DNA of 64,000 nucleotides from Fibrobacter succinogenes (GTDB lineage: Bacteria; Fibrobacterota; Fibrobacteria; Fibrobacterales; Fibrobacteraceae), in assembly GCA_902762795.1 (NCBI GenBank), contig CACWPM010000027.1, forward strand, positions 1-64,000, written 5' to 3'. Both the position numbers and the translations under genes were made by a program. Below are positions 36,601-45,391 of this stretch, piece after piece; position 1 is the first letter of the stretch, and each line of letters begins with the position of its first letter. The notes beneath the pieces were generated by a model. That model worked only from the letters and a program-made list of their open reading frames with translations, was not told where the DNA came from and ran no database searches.

Positions 36601-39414
36601 GGGCTTGCCTTCGAGGCTCAGTCTCTCTCCACGATCTACGGGAACTCTGTGGACGCAGGCGACATGGCCGCGGCGGGATATGTCCTCCGCGGCGGCGACT
36701 GGTACCGCCGATCCGGCAGGAACGTCTATGCGACGGGCGCGACGTCGAGCTTCTACCGCCCCTGCGGGATCGAGGACGCCTTCGGGAACCTCGCTTCCGT
36801 CGCCTACGATGCGCACTCATGGCTCGCGGAGTCCGTCACGGACGCCGTGGGGAACACGGTCTCCGCCGACAACGACTACCATTACATGTCCCCGCGGACG
36901 GTGACGGACGCGAACGGCAACAGGACCGCAGTGGACTGGACGCCCCTCGGTCTCGTCTCGAAGGTTGCCCTGATGGGCAAGGCGGGGCTTTCGGAAGGCG
37001 ACACGCTCGACAGCCCAACCGAAGAGTTTATCTACGACTTCGGCTGCTTCGAAAATTCGGGTACGCCTGTCCACGTGCGCACCCGCCGCCGCGAGGTGCA
37101 CGGATCGTCCACTTGCAGGTGGCTGGAGTCCGTCGAGTATTCGGACGGTGCGGGCCGCGTCGTGCTCGCCAAGGCCGTCGCGGAACCCGGCAAGTACAAG
37201 GCCGTAGAGAACGGCGCTGTCGTCGAGAAGGACAGCGGGGCAGATGTACGCTGGGTGGGGACCGGCCGCACGGTTTACAACAACGCGGGCAATCCCGTCA
37301 AGCAGTACGAGCCGTATTTCAGCGGGACGGACGCCTACGAGAGCGAACCCGCCATCGTCGAGACCGGGGTCACGCCCGTGCTGCACTACGACCCGCTCGA
37401 CAGGCTCGTGCGCACGGATTTGCCGGACGGGACGTTTAGCAGGGTGGAATTCGCCACGTGGGAACAGAGGAGTTTCGACCAGGACGACACCGTGCTGGAA
37501 AGCGCCTGGTACGCGGACAGGAACTCGCCGGACCCGACAGGGAACGAGCCTGCAAATCCTGAAAAGAGGGCCGCATGGCTCGCCGCGAAACACGCGGGCA
37601 CTCCCTCCGTGGAGTATCTGGACGCGCAGGGCCGCCCGTTCTACGGCATCGCGGACAACGGGACGCGGGGCAGGTACGCCACGCTCACGGTGTTCGACGT
37701 CCTGGGCAACCCGCTCTCTGTGACGGACGCTCGCGGCAACGTGGTAATGTCGTATGCCTACAACTCCCTCTCCGTGGCCTGCCGGACGGACAGCATGGAC
37801 GCCGGCGAACGAAAAGCTTTGCTAGCTGTCGATGGTCAGCCCGCACTGGGCTTTGACAGCCGCGGACACAGGCTGCGCAGCGTTTACGATGCATTGCGCC
37901 GCCCCATGGAACAGTGGCTGGGCGAGAACGGCGGCACGGAAAAGCTTGTCGGCAGGACCGTTTACGGCGAATCCGCGGCGAATCCCGAAGTCAGTAATTT
38001 GCGCGGAATGGCGTGGAAATCCTACGACCAGAGCGGGCTCGTCGAGAACGCCGCCTACGATTTCAAGGGCAACCTGCTAGAGAGCGCAAGGCGGTTTACC
38101 AAGGCGTATAACCAGACCATAGACTGGAACGTCGCCGCCCCGGACGCCCTGCTGGAACCGGAGACGTTCACGACGGTTACGGCCTACGACGCGCTGAACC
38201 GCGCGATAAGCATAAAGACCCCGCACAACTCAAGCATTCCCGCGAGCGAGATTTTGCCTGCATACAACGAGGCGAACCTGCTCGAGAAGGTCGACGTGAA
38301 GCTGCGCGGGGCCGCCACCGCCACGAACTTCGTCCGGGACATCGACTACGACGCGAAGGGGCAGCGCGAGCGAATCCAGTATGGCAACGGCTCTACGACA
38401 GGCTACGCCTACGACGAGAAAACGTTCCGCTTGAAACGGCTCCTGACCACGCGCAACAACGGCGCGGACGTCTTGCAGGACCTCAACTACACCTACGACG
38501 CCGTAGGCAATGTCACGCAGATAGACGACAGCGCCCAGCAGACGATATTCTTCAACGGCAGTGTTGTCAGCCCGAGCCAGAAGTTCGAATACGACGCTCT
38601 GTACAGGCTGGTAAAGGCCACCGGCCGCGAGCATGTTTCTGTGAATGCGGACAGCGAACCGGAGGCCGAAGGCTATAACGCCGCGCAGATAAGCCCGCAG
38701 GACGGCACCGCCATGCGGAACTACGCCCGCGAATGGGAATATGACAGCGTCGGCAACATCCTGTCCATAATCCACCAGGCCAACGGCAACGCGTGGACCC
38801 GCACGAACGCCTACGCCACGGACAGCAACCGCCTGACAAGTTCCACGGTCGGGAGCACCTCTGCGAGCTTCTCCTACAACGCCCACGGCAGCATGGCCTC
38901 CATGCCGCACCTCTCCGCGATGGACTGGGATTTCGCCGAAAAACTGTGCCACATCACGCGCGGCACGACGGAGGCGTACTACAGCTACGACGGCAGCGGC
39001 ATCCGCACGAGGAAGGTGGTCGAGAAGAACGGCACCGTGGAGACGAGGCTGTCGACCAGAAGCGCATCGCGCTGGTGGAGACGCTTACGGTGGAAAACGG
39101 GAACCGTGTCGCGAACCCCGCGTCCGTGCAACGCTACCAGCTTGACAACCACCTCGGCTCGGCTGCCCTTGAACTCGACGCATCCGCTAACGTCATCAGC
39201 TACGAGGAATACTACCCCTACGGCGACACTAGCTACCGCGTCGGCCGCAACGCAAGCGAAGTCAGCCAGAAACGCTACCGCTACACCGGCAAGGAGAAGG
39301 ACGAGGAAAGTTCCCTTTACTACTGCGAGCAGCGCTACTACGCCGCCCATATATCAAGGTGGGTCTCCACGAGTTATGAGGACTACGATGATGCTAAGGC
39401 AAGTAAGGTTCTGA
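33604..39414 (+). CDS. TcB/TcC-like SpvB-Rhs toxin core, C-terminus out of frame
   Basis: 1936 codons, of which about 1816 are native. Domains: SpvB-like N-terminus (about 20-330, LSTGRGGGALRGTKGEF, SYDSGNGNGAFGLGW), FG-GAP/TcdB-mid repeats (DLDGDGRSEIVV near 460, DMTGDGLADLV near 519, DIDGSGTTDLLY near 574), AYRDGYHDPDFREFRGFG near 720, then Rhs repeats to about 1815. TcB and TcC normally form a cocoon that holds an unfolded C-terminal toxin and docks on TcA. After VETRL (39051) about 79 bases found in sister copies are missing, the frame shifts, and the last roughly 120 residues are nonsense. Its own tip continues in another frame to 40025. The gene is GC-rich, in contrast with TcA and the tips. 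Confidence 0.88.
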   Translation: MAEQQKGSESKEGQGKSWLLSGPVLSTGRGGGALRGTKGEFNCDAHTGSAKLSIPLPFTPDREGAIPPVSLSYDSGNGNGAFGLGWLLNSPRIERSTSRRLPLYMDSEDSDVFTLSGADLVCIAEEKRGTTTVRHYRLQSESQFSHIEFRKEADGATSFHVFGSDGSQSTYGDSAESRIEDPQYPGHVFAYLISRSEDALGNVVRYRYCGDGANRHLLQVLYGNKVPGTTSLLPDDFHLGLVFAYAERDDVYVNRKPGFEVRCGLRCESATLYHGFGSASLFSDENKVRSLSFQYTAGCGGVSLLEKVVESGHRVLADGSSASESLPPMSFSYFPFVLGKEWCEFDSSSVSDIPGGFTSAEWVDLYGEGIAGLLMDCGGKWYFKHNLGNGRLSSASEVGDRPVPGTPSGLTDVEGNGVLALVENSGVNAGASFLDESGKFGPRKKFGSVPWIDWERPNIKFMDLDGDGRSEIVVAENDRIRVYLSGGVKGYGNAIYRYFTDPGEKPVLISQSPNEAVFAADMTGDGLADLVRVRFSDVCYWPNFGHGHFGSAIYMDNAPVLGGYKNFNPANLIVADIDGSGTTDLLYREGDRLHIYRNCLGKSFEFVDTVSLPGKGGMVKSADVLGTGHSTIVFGSPLFADASASPRYLPVQGGRTNVMSGYSNGTGAQVDIEYTPSTAYYLKDKLSGNPWTTKLPYVVQCVSKVVSRDLVTGWDRTETYAYRDGYHDPDFREFRGFGSVVLREHECGIDPDTDQDIRETRSEFYLGRPSEKPALDCAQAMTTRQWQEGCRSFQGMPKSRKVLSVNRDGTETREYSTTTWTYRSKFIMEAHLPGDRFRNGSCWLCIQESETSSFRESADDTPRTNASFTLATDAYGRPLLSASVWYGRGGSKPDGLPDVVWNEQKKNFVTFTETGYTQDSVHSSGKFRMGLLKKTISYEVKGFSASNLDNPQKLRELFADASRARDVLTREDVVFYDDALSAPRTDDTCGLAGLAYERYGLAFEAQSLSTIYGNSVDAGDMAAAGYVLRGGDWYRRSGRNVYATGATSSFYRPCGIEDAFGNLASVAYDAHSWLAESVTDAVGNTVSADNDYHYMSPRTVTDANGNRTAVDWTPLGLVSKVALMGKAGLSEGDTLDSPTEEFIYDFGCFENSGTPVHVRTRRREVHGSSTCRWLESVEYSDGAGRVVLAKAVAEPGKYKAVENGAVVEKDSGADVRWVGTGRTVYNNAGNPVKQYEPYFSGTDAYESEPAIVETGVTPVLHYDPLDRLVRTDLPDGTFSRVEFATWEQRSFDQDDTVLESAWYADRNSPDPTGNEPANPEKRAAWLAAKHAGTPSVEYLDAQGRPFYGIADNGTRGRYATLTVFDVLGNPLSVTDARGNVVMSYAYNSLSVACRTDSMDAGERKALLAVDGQPALGFDSRGHRLRSVYDALRRPMEQWLGENGGTEKLVGRTVYGESAANPEVSNLRGMAWKSYDQSGLVENAAYDFKGNLLESARRFTKAYNQTIDWNVAAPDALLEPETFTTVTAYDALNRAISIKTPHNSSIPASEILPAYNEANLLEKVDVKLRGAATATNFVRDIDYDAKGQRERIQYGNGSTTGYAYDEKTFRLKRLLTTRNNGADVLQDLNYTYDAVGNVTQIDDSAQQTIFFNGSVVSPSQKFEYDALYRLVKATGREHVSVNADSEPEAEGYNAAQISPQDGTAMRNYAREWEYDSVGNILSIIHQANGNAWTRTNAYATDSNRLTSSTVGSTSASFSYNAHGSMASMPHLSAMDWDFAEKLCHITRGTTEAYYSYDGSGIRTRKVVEKNGTVETRLSTRSASRWWRRLRWKTGTVSRTPRPCNATSLTTTSARLPLNSTHPLTSSATRNTTPTATLATASAATQAKSARNATATPARRRTRKVPFTTASSATTPPIYQGGSPRVMRTTMMLRQVRF

Positions 39415-40025
39415 TTGATGCAATAAGGGCGAATGTGTCGTCTGAGTTGAGTGATGATGGAAAAAAAGCGATTGAATCAATAATTGAGATGATTCAAAAT
39501 GGATCGCTTGATAATGAAATATATAGAGAGGGAATTGAAGAAAAACCGGAACTTGGTTCTAAAGCAAAACCTACGAATTTGAAACATTTAGTGGGAAAAG
39601 ACTTATATTATATTGCAAGAGCTCGAGATTATCAGATACGAAATAAAACAAATAAAATACCTGAATACTATATTGAATATGGAAATAAATACATGTTCAA
39701 ATTTAAATATGAAACGAAAAATTTATTGTCTTCGCAGGGAAAGGATTGGTCCGATAAAACACTTAGATATTTACATCAAGCTATGGAATCTGAACTTCAG
39801 AAATCTAAAGTAGACATGGAAAATGATTCTTGGAAATTAAAAAATTTTGCTTATGAAACTCATCCCAAAGCTTATATTGATGCGGGTTTGTTTGATCTTT
39901 CAAAAGAAGATTGGTTTAGAATTGTGAAAACCCCTGACTTTGCCGATTTATCGACGCCCTCTGGACTTGAACAAATAATTAAAGTTGGTTGGGAGTTTAT
40001 AAAACAAAGGGGTCTTTTAAAATGA
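39053..40025 (+). pseudogene. Displaced tip A: end of Rhs core plus toxin domain, out of frame
   Basis: Resumes the correct frame after the deletion at 39052/39053 with DQKRIALVETLTVENGNR and runs through GKEKDEESSLYYCEQRYY to SRWVST. The core-terminal DP...NPVSGVDPSGT motif is missing and the sequence passes directly into SYEDYDDAKASKVLIDAIRA. The roughly 215-residue toxin domain (LYYIARARDYQIRN, EYGNKYMFKFKYE, AYIDAGLFDLSKEDWF, TPDF) is the same family as tips B and E and is otherwise undamaged to its TGA. No start codon or ribosome binding site precedes it, so it should not be made unless frameshifting or recombination restores the frame. Its stop overlaps the next ATG. Confidence 0.75.
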
Positions 40026-41050
40026 TGTTGTGGAACAAATTGTTAAAATTTTTAATTTCATTTTCGGTGTTTAATCTTTTAGGTTGTCTAGATGGTAAAA
40101 ACATGCAAATAAAAGAAATAAAAGTTTTAGATTACAGAATAATTCCTTTGGATGTTTTTGTGAAAAATAAGGATTCTATTTCTGTATTGGGGTATAGATT
40201 TTCAGACCTAGATGGTTACGCTTTTGTTCCTGTGACAATAAAATCTAATGATGGTGGGAAAACTTGGAATTTGAAAGTATTCCCTGATGCAAAAAATATG
40301 CCTCGTTTTTTTAGGTATTTGAAGTATATTTTTTTATATAATTATGAGAAAGGAGAAACAAGGGCTTCTGTTTATATATCAGAGGATTTGGGGAATTCTT
40401 GGAATTTGTTTGGAGAACAGGATCTACTTATTTGTGAAATACCAGTATTTGGCAATCTTGATGTCAAAAATCCTGAAGTTCATCAGATTAATAAAATCAT
40501 AGCCGATGATTCTTGGTATGTAGAGGAAGAACCTTTATATACAAATTTTATAGTTCGTAAGGGAAATCCTGCTTTTACATCACAAGTTGGGCGTATAAAT
40601 CGTTATGATGGGTCATCAACTATTATTGATGTGAAACAGGATGTTCATTCTACATTGATGTTTTATGATGAAGAAAATTATTGGATTTTAGGGAAAATAT
40701 ATCGTTCGGAACCTCGAAAAGCGAGCGTAGTTCTTCTTAAATCTAATGGAAATCATGTTGAAAAGATAGGTGAATGGCGTAATTTGTCAGGTTCTAAGCA
40801 TGCCTCAGATTCTCCAAAAGCAATTTTGGTGACGGATGAAATAATTGCATTTGCTGTTACGGGACCATTTTTGTCAGGTCCGACCGTATTAAGATATAGC
40901 ATAGATAAAGGCTCTCATTGGGAAGAAATAGAACTGCCTACATCAGAAACCGTACAACTTTCTTATGATGATATAAACAAAAAATTAGAAGTAGCGCTTG
41001 CCGACCAACTTTATTTTCGATATGTTGAAATACCTATAGGAAACCGATGA
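40022..41050 (+). CDS. Asp-box lipoprotein, candidate immunity protein for tip A
   Basis: 342 residues. The ATG at 40022 overlaps the tip A stop (ATGA), as in coupled toxin-immunity pairs. The signal peptide ends FNLLGC, a lipobox. Two Asp-box/BNR-like turns are visible: SNDGGKTWNL near residue 75 and SIDKGSHWEEIELP near 300, suggesting a beta-propeller. It is related in plan to the proteins after tips B and E (43385, 53477), which have a membrane anchor instead. Position and pairing argue for immunity; envelope location suggests that the toxin acts in the periplasm or on the membrane. AT-rich like the tip. Confidence 0.65.
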   Translation: MMLWNKLLKFLISFSVFNLLGCLDGKNMQIKEIKVLDYRIIPLDVFVKNKDSISVLGYRFSDLDGYAFVPVTIKSNDGGKTWNLKVFPDAKNMPRFFRYLKYIFLYNYEKGETRASVYISEDLGNSWNLFGEQDLLICEIPVFGNLDVKNPEVHQINKIIADDSWYVEEEPLYTNFIVRKGNPAFTSQVGRINRYDGSSTIIDVKQDVHSTLMFYDEENYWILGKIYRSEPRKASVVLLKSNGNHVEKIGEWRNLSGSKHASDSPKAILVTDEIIAFAVTGPFLSGPTVLRYSIDKGSHWEEIELPTSETVQLSYDDINKKLEVALADQLYFRYVEIPIGNR

Positions 41051-41076
41051 TATTGTCATTTTTTTTGTTGGCATAA

Positions 41077-41188
41077 TTATATTAATCCTATGAGTTGTGT
41101 TTCATTACAAAGAAAGCCCCACAAATTTCAGGAGGAACCTTCTGATTTAGAAATGCAGTTGCTTGAGCTGGGCTTTCTTTGCGAGAAC
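41077..41188 (+). repeat. Cap element of cassette B
   Basis: TATATT (41077-41082) is 13 bases before an ATG that opens 33 codons ending QLLELGFLCEN. The same unit heads cassettes C, D and E. TTGTCA at 41052-41057 could be a -35 with a long 19-base spacer. Confidence 0.75.
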
Positions 41189-43351
41189 GTCGCCGACCCG
41201 GACTCGCTGCTGGAATCGGAAACGTTCACTACGACGACCGCCTACGATGCGCTGAACCGCGCGACGAGCATCAGGACCCCGCACAACGTGGACATCCCCA
41301 CGAGCGAGATACTGCCGGGCTACAACGAAGCGAACCTGCTTGAGCGTGTTGACGTGAAATTGCGCGGAGCCACTACCGCTACGAACTTCGTCCAGAACAT
41401 CGACTACGACGCGAAGGGGCAGCGCGAGCGGATACAATACGGCAACGGCTCCACGACGGGCTACACGTATGACGATAAAACCTTCCGCCTGAAGCGCCTC
41501 CTGACAACCCGCAACAACGGCGCGGACGTCCTGCAGGACCTGAACTACACCTACGACGCCGCCGGCAACGTTGCGCAGATCGACGACAGCGCCCAGCAGA
41601 CGATATTCTTCAACGGCAGCGTCGTGAGCCCGAGCCAGAAATTTGAATACGACGCCCTCTACAGGCTGGTAAAGGCCACCGGCCGCGAGCACGCCTCCGT
41701 GAACGCGGACAGCGAACCGGAGGCCGAAGGCTATAACGCCGCGCAGATAAGCCCGCAGGACGGCACCGCCATGCGGAACTACATCCGCGAATGGGAATAC
41801 GACAGCGTCGGGAACATCCTGTCAATAATCCACGACGCCAACGGCAACGCGTGGACACGCACGAACGCTTACGCCGCGGACAGCAACCGCCTAAGCAGCA
41901 CTACAGTCGGGCAGACCACGGCGAACTTCTCCTACAACGCCCACGGTTCCATGGCCTCCATGCCGCACCTCTCCGCAATGGACTGGGACTTCGCCGAAAA
42001 ACTGTGCCACATCACGCGCGGCACGACCGAAGCCTACTACAACTACGACGGCAACGGGATAAGGACTCGCAAGGTTGTAGTGAAAAATGGCGTGACGGAG
42101 ACCCGCCTGTACCTCGGTGGCTTCGAGATTTGGCGCAAGTCCGTGAATGGTGCCCTAGATACGGAACGCGAGACATTGCATGTGATGGATGACCAAAGGC
42201 GTATAGCCTTGGTCGAAACCTTGACCGTGGAAAACGGGAACCGTGCCGCGACCCCCGTGCCGGTGCAACGCTACCAGCTCGACAACCATCTTGGTTCCGC
42301 GTCTCTCGAACTCGACGACTCCGCGAACATCATCAGCTACGAGGAATACTACCCCTACGGCGACACCAGTTACCGAGCGGGCAGGAACGCGAGCGAAGTG
42401 AGCCGGAAGCGCTACCGCTACACCGGCAAGGAGAAGGACGAGGAGTCATCGCTCTATTACTGCGAGCAGCGCTACTACGCCGCCCATATATCAAGGTGGG
42501 TCTCTACCGACCCCACATGGCTTGAGGACGGAATAAACCTCTATGCTTATGTCAACGGCAACCCCGTAAGCGGCGTGGACCCGAGCGGGACGCAGACCGT
42601 TGAAAATGATGAAACGACGATTGGTGATGGGTATAATGAAATCGAAGCGAATAAAAAATTAATAGATGCAATAAGGGAACATATATTGCCTGGTTTAGGA
42701 GATGAGGGGCGAAAAAAAGTCGAGTCTATAATCGAGAAAATCAAGGACGGTTCTTTTGAAGAAGAAATTTACAAAAATGTAGGTAGGCCCGAAAAAGGTA
42801 CTGACGTAAGTCCTACAAAATTCGATCATTTAATAAACGATAAAGATTTGCAAGATCTTTATTATATTGCTAGGGCAAGAGATTATCAGATAAGAAATGA
42901 CAAAAATGACATTGCACAATACTATATCGAGTATGGTGCTAAATATATGTTCCGATTCAAATACGAAAAACGAAATAAATTATCTGAGCCTAGCAAAAAA
43001 TGGGTAGACGATACACTTGAGGGCCTACAAAGGGAAATGGAGGATATTGTTGCAAAATATCCTAGCAGCGAATCTTTAAAAGAAGACGACCCAAGATCTC
43101 TTTTTAGCAGAGCTTATAGTAGTCATGTAAGAGCATATGTTGATGCGGGATTTTGTGAGGTCCCGTATCATGAATGGTTGACTATTGGATGGACTCCTGA
43201 TTTTAAAGATTTTGTTAAGGGGACTGATCAGGTTGAATCTATTATTTCAGAATGCGTTTCTCGAAGTACTCTTGCGAGAAAATATAGTGATTATGTACGA
43301 AATGCTATTTCAGAACAACTAAAATCTCATTTGCAGATTTTAAATCAATAG
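41090..43351 (+). CDS. Orphan cassette B: cap, Rhs core and toxin tip (intact)
   Basis: 753 residues. Cap (1-33: SCVSLQRKPHKFQEEPSDLE), then a full-length copy of the terminal Rhs core (34-490) with YLGGFEIWRKSVNGALD, which is deleted in A and C, and an intact SRWVSTDPTWLEDGINLYAY...GVDPSGT end. In Tc and Rhs proteins this DP...DPxG region contains the aspartyl autoprotease that frees the toxin. The tip (about 500-753) is the A/B/E family: IDAIREHILPGLGDEG, LYYIARARDYQIRN, YGAKYMFRFKYE, AYVDAGFCEV, TPDF. No catalytic family is recognised. The cassette lacks SpvB and TcdB-mid domains, so it cannot form a complete cocoon alone. A matching immunity gene follows after 33 bases. Confidence 0.85.
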   Translation: MSCVSLQRKPHKFQEEPSDLEMQLLELGFLCENVADPDSLLESETFTTTTAYDALNRATSIRTPHNVDIPTSEILPGYNEANLLERVDVKLRGATTATNFVQNIDYDAKGQRERIQYGNGSTTGYTYDDKTFRLKRLLTTRNNGADVLQDLNYTYDAAGNVAQIDDSAQQTIFFNGSVVSPSQKFEYDALYRLVKATGREHASVNADSEPEAEGYNAAQISPQDGTAMRNYIREWEYDSVGNILSIIHDANGNAWTRTNAYAADSNRLSSTTVGQTTANFSYNAHGSMASMPHLSAMDWDFAEKLCHITRGTTEAYYNYDGNGIRTRKVVVKNGVTETRLYLGGFEIWRKSVNGALDTERETLHVMDDQRRIALVETLTVENGNRAATPVPVQRYQLDNHLGSASLELDDSANIISYEEYYPYGDTSYRAGRNASEVSRKRYRYTGKEKDEESSLYYCEQRYYAAHISRWVSTDPTWLEDGINLYAYVNGNPVSGVDPSGTQTVENDETTIGDGYNEIEANKKLIDAIREHILPGLGDEGRKKVESIIEKIKDGSFEEEIYKNVGRPEKGTDVSPTKFDHLINDKDLQDLYYIARARDYQIRNDKNDIAQYYIEYGAKYMFRFKYEKRNKLSEPSKKWVDDTLEGLQREMEDIVAKYPSSESLKEDDPRSLFSRAYSSHVRAYVDAGFCEVPYHEWLTIGWTPDFKDFVKGTDQVESIISECVSRSTLARKYSDYVRNAISEQLKSHLQILNQ

Positions 43352-43384
43352 ATATAAGTTTTTTTGTTTGTAAAGATATATACT

Positions 43385-44344
43385 ATGATCATATTTTCAA
43401 AAATTAAACTTATAAAATTTAAGAAAATTGCAGCCATTAGCTGCGTGGTTCTTTTATGCCTTTTACTGTTTAGTCCGCTAATTTTTTTGAGTATATCGAA
43501 ACTAAACAGAATGGACAACAAATGGATTTTTGAAGGTGTGTCAAGTGTGTTTGAAAAAAAAGAGTATTCATTTTATAATACATTCGATCTTATTCAAGAG
43601 ATTGTAATTGATAATGAAGAAACGATTACAATATTTGGAACGTCCGTTCCATCTTTGGAAAAAAAAGGAAGACCTATTGCTTTGCAATCTAGAAATGGTG
43701 GAAAAAATTGGAATGTGTTGAAAATAGACCTAGACTTAGGTGTAGTGAGGTACAAACATATTGGCGACAGAATGTTCTTAGTATCGCATTTAAAGATAGG
43801 TGATATAGTGAGTTACCCTGTTTATATGTCTGACGGAAATTTTAAAAAATGGGAAAAAGTTGAGAATGCTAATTTATATGATAATAAAGTATCTGCAAAC
43901 TTGTTGGAATATTGCCAAGGTGGTGGGATAAAGCTTTCTCAAAACGATAGGGATTGGTTAGTTTGTGGGTATGATGACGAATTAACTTCAATACATGAAG
44001 TCCGTATCTTGCACAAAGAAAAAGATGAGTTTAGTGTGCAAGGCTCTTTCAAAAATAAGTGGCATATATGGCGCACAAAACACATGAACCCATCTGATTT
44101 TTATGTAAAAGACGATTTAATGGTAGGACTCTTTGACTTTCAAATGACTGCAGGGACGCTGCTTCATTATTTATATTATAGTATTGATGGTGGAAAAACG
44201 TGGCGCAATGAAAAAATACCTTTTTTTTCGCTTGAAAGATTGTATGTTTCAGAAAATAAAATTGTTGTCTTTGGCCTTAGCTCGTTTTATGGTGAATCTC
44301 GGGTAAAAGCCACCATCCTCACGATGCCGATACCGAAAAAATAA
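43385..44344 (+). CDS. Membrane-anchored Asp-box protein, candidate immunity for tip B
   Basis: 319 residues from the ATG at 43385; the open frame upstream to 43364 (TTG) is not needed. One transmembrane helix (about 15-40, ISCVVLLCLLLFSPLIFLSI) precedes a periplasmic domain with two Asp-box-like motifs, SRNGGKNWNV and SIDGGKTWRNEKIPFFS. It is clearly paralogous to the protein at 53477: both share FEGVSSVFEKK/NEGVSDVFEKK, WLVCGYDD/WIVCGYDD and an identical VKATILTMPIPKK end. Both follow tips of the same family, which supports cognate immunity. The next cap element begins 3 bases after its stop. Confidence 0.65.
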   Translation: MIIFSKIKLIKFKKIAAISCVVLLCLLLFSPLIFLSISKLNRMDNKWIFEGVSSVFEKKEYSFYNTFDLIQEIVIDNEETITIFGTSVPSLEKKGRPIALQSRNGGKNWNVLKIDLDLGVVRYKHIGDRMFLVSHLKIGDIVSYPVYMSDGNFKKWEKVENANLYDNKVSANLLEYCQGGGIKLSQNDRDWLVCGYDDELTSIHEVRILHKEKDEFSVQGSFKNKWHIWRTKHMNPSDFYVKDDLMVGLFDFQMTAGTLLHYLYYSIDGGKTWRNEKIPFFSLERLYVSENKIVVFGLSSFYGESRVKATILTMPIPKK

Positions 44345-44347
44345 TCT

Positions 44348-44458
44348 TATATTAACTCTATGCCCAGAGTTTCTTTACGGACTAATTCCCACAAATTTCA
44401 GGAGAAATCTTCTGATTTAGAAACGCTGTTGCTAGAACTCGGTTTCCTTTGCGAGAAC
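44348..44458 (+). repeat. Cap element of cassette C
   Basis: TATATT at 44348-44353, ATG at 44360. This is the most divergent cap (MPRVSLRTNSHKF, QEKSSDLETLL), but LLLELGFLCEN is kept. Confidence 0.7.
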
Positions 44459-45391
44459 GTCGCCGACCCGGACGCCCTGCTGGAACCGGAGACGTTCACG
44501 ACGGTCTCGGCCTACGACGCGCTGAACCGCGCGACGAGCATCAGGACCCCGCATAACGCAAGTATCCCCGCGAGTGAAATTTTACCTGCGTACAACGAGG
44601 CTTCGCTGCTGGAAACGGTAAATGTCAAATTGCGCGGAGCCACTACCGCCACGAACTTTGTTCAGAACATCGACTACGATGCGAAGGGCCAGCGCGAGCG
44701 GATCCAGTACGGCAACGGCACCACGACGGGCTACACGTATGACGATAAAACCTTCCGCCTGAAGTGCCTCCTGACAACCCGCAACAACGGGGCGGACGTC
44801 CTGCAGGACCTCAACTACACCTACGACGCCGCGGGCAACGTCACGCAGATAGACGACAACGCCCAGCAGACCATATTCTTCAACGGCAGCGTCGTGAGCC
44901 CGAGCCAGAAGTTCGAATACGACGCCCTGTACAGGCTGGTAAAGGCCACCGGCCGCGAGCACGCCTCCGTGAACGCGGACAGCGAACCGGAGGCGGAAGG
45001 CTACAACGCTGCGCAGATAAGCCCGCAGGACGGCACCGCCATGCGGAACTACGCCCGCGAATGGGAATACGACAGCGTCGGGAACATCCTGTCCATAATC
45101 CACCAGGCAAACGGCAACGCGTGGACACGCACGAACGCTTACGCCGCGGACAGCAACCGCCTAAGCAGCACTACAGTCGGGTCAACCACGGCGAGCTTCG
45201 CCTACAACGCCCACGGCAGCACGGCCTCCATGCCGCACCTCTCCGCGATGGACTGGGACTTTGCCGAGAGGCTGCGCCACGTCACGCGCGGCACGACGGA
45301 GGCGTACTACAGCTACGACGGCAGCGGCATCCGCACGAGGAAGGTGGTCGAGAAGAACGGCACCGTGGAGACGAGGCTGTCAAGTCCGTAA
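44360..45391 (+). CDS. Orphan cassette C: cap and Rhs core, prematurely ended
   Basis: 343 residues: cap (1-33), then the Rhs core from ADPDALLEPETF, in step with cassette B and the full-length protein. After VETRL the frame is broken. Sister copies have about 25 extra bases (YLGGFEIW region) between 45380 and 45381; without them the reading ends SSP and stops at 45389-45391. The left edge of this deletion is the same base of the core as in copy A, although the right edge differs. The remaining core and toxin follow in another frame. The product would be a toxin-less fragment. Confidence 0.8.
   Translation: MPRVSLRTNSHKFQEKSSDLETLLLELGFLCENVADPDALLEPETFTTVSAYDALNRATSIRTPHNASIPASEILPAYNEASLLETVNVKLRGATTATNFVQNIDYDAKGQRERIQYGNGTTTGYTYDDKTFRLKCLLTTRNNGADVLQDLNYTYDAAGNVTQIDDNAQQTIFFNGSVVSPSQKFEYDALYRLVKATGREHASVNADSEPEAEGYNAAQISPQDGTAMRNYAREWEYDSVGNILSIIHQANGNAWTRTNAYAADSNRLSSTTVGSTTASFAYNAHGSTASMPHLSAMDWDFAERLRHVTRGTTEAYYSYDGSGIRTRKVVEKNGTVETRLSSP

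Noticed and set aside
36817-37593. Several 150-260 codon frames on both strands inside the Rhs gene
   Set aside because: High GC at third positions opens the other frames; they are Arg/Pro/Gly-rich with no domain and no start signals.
44764-45380. N-terminal part of the 677-codon frame that contains tip C
   Set aside because: Up to 45380 this frame reads the Rhs core out of phase (Arg/His/Gln-rich). Only from 45381 on is it the true core and toxin.
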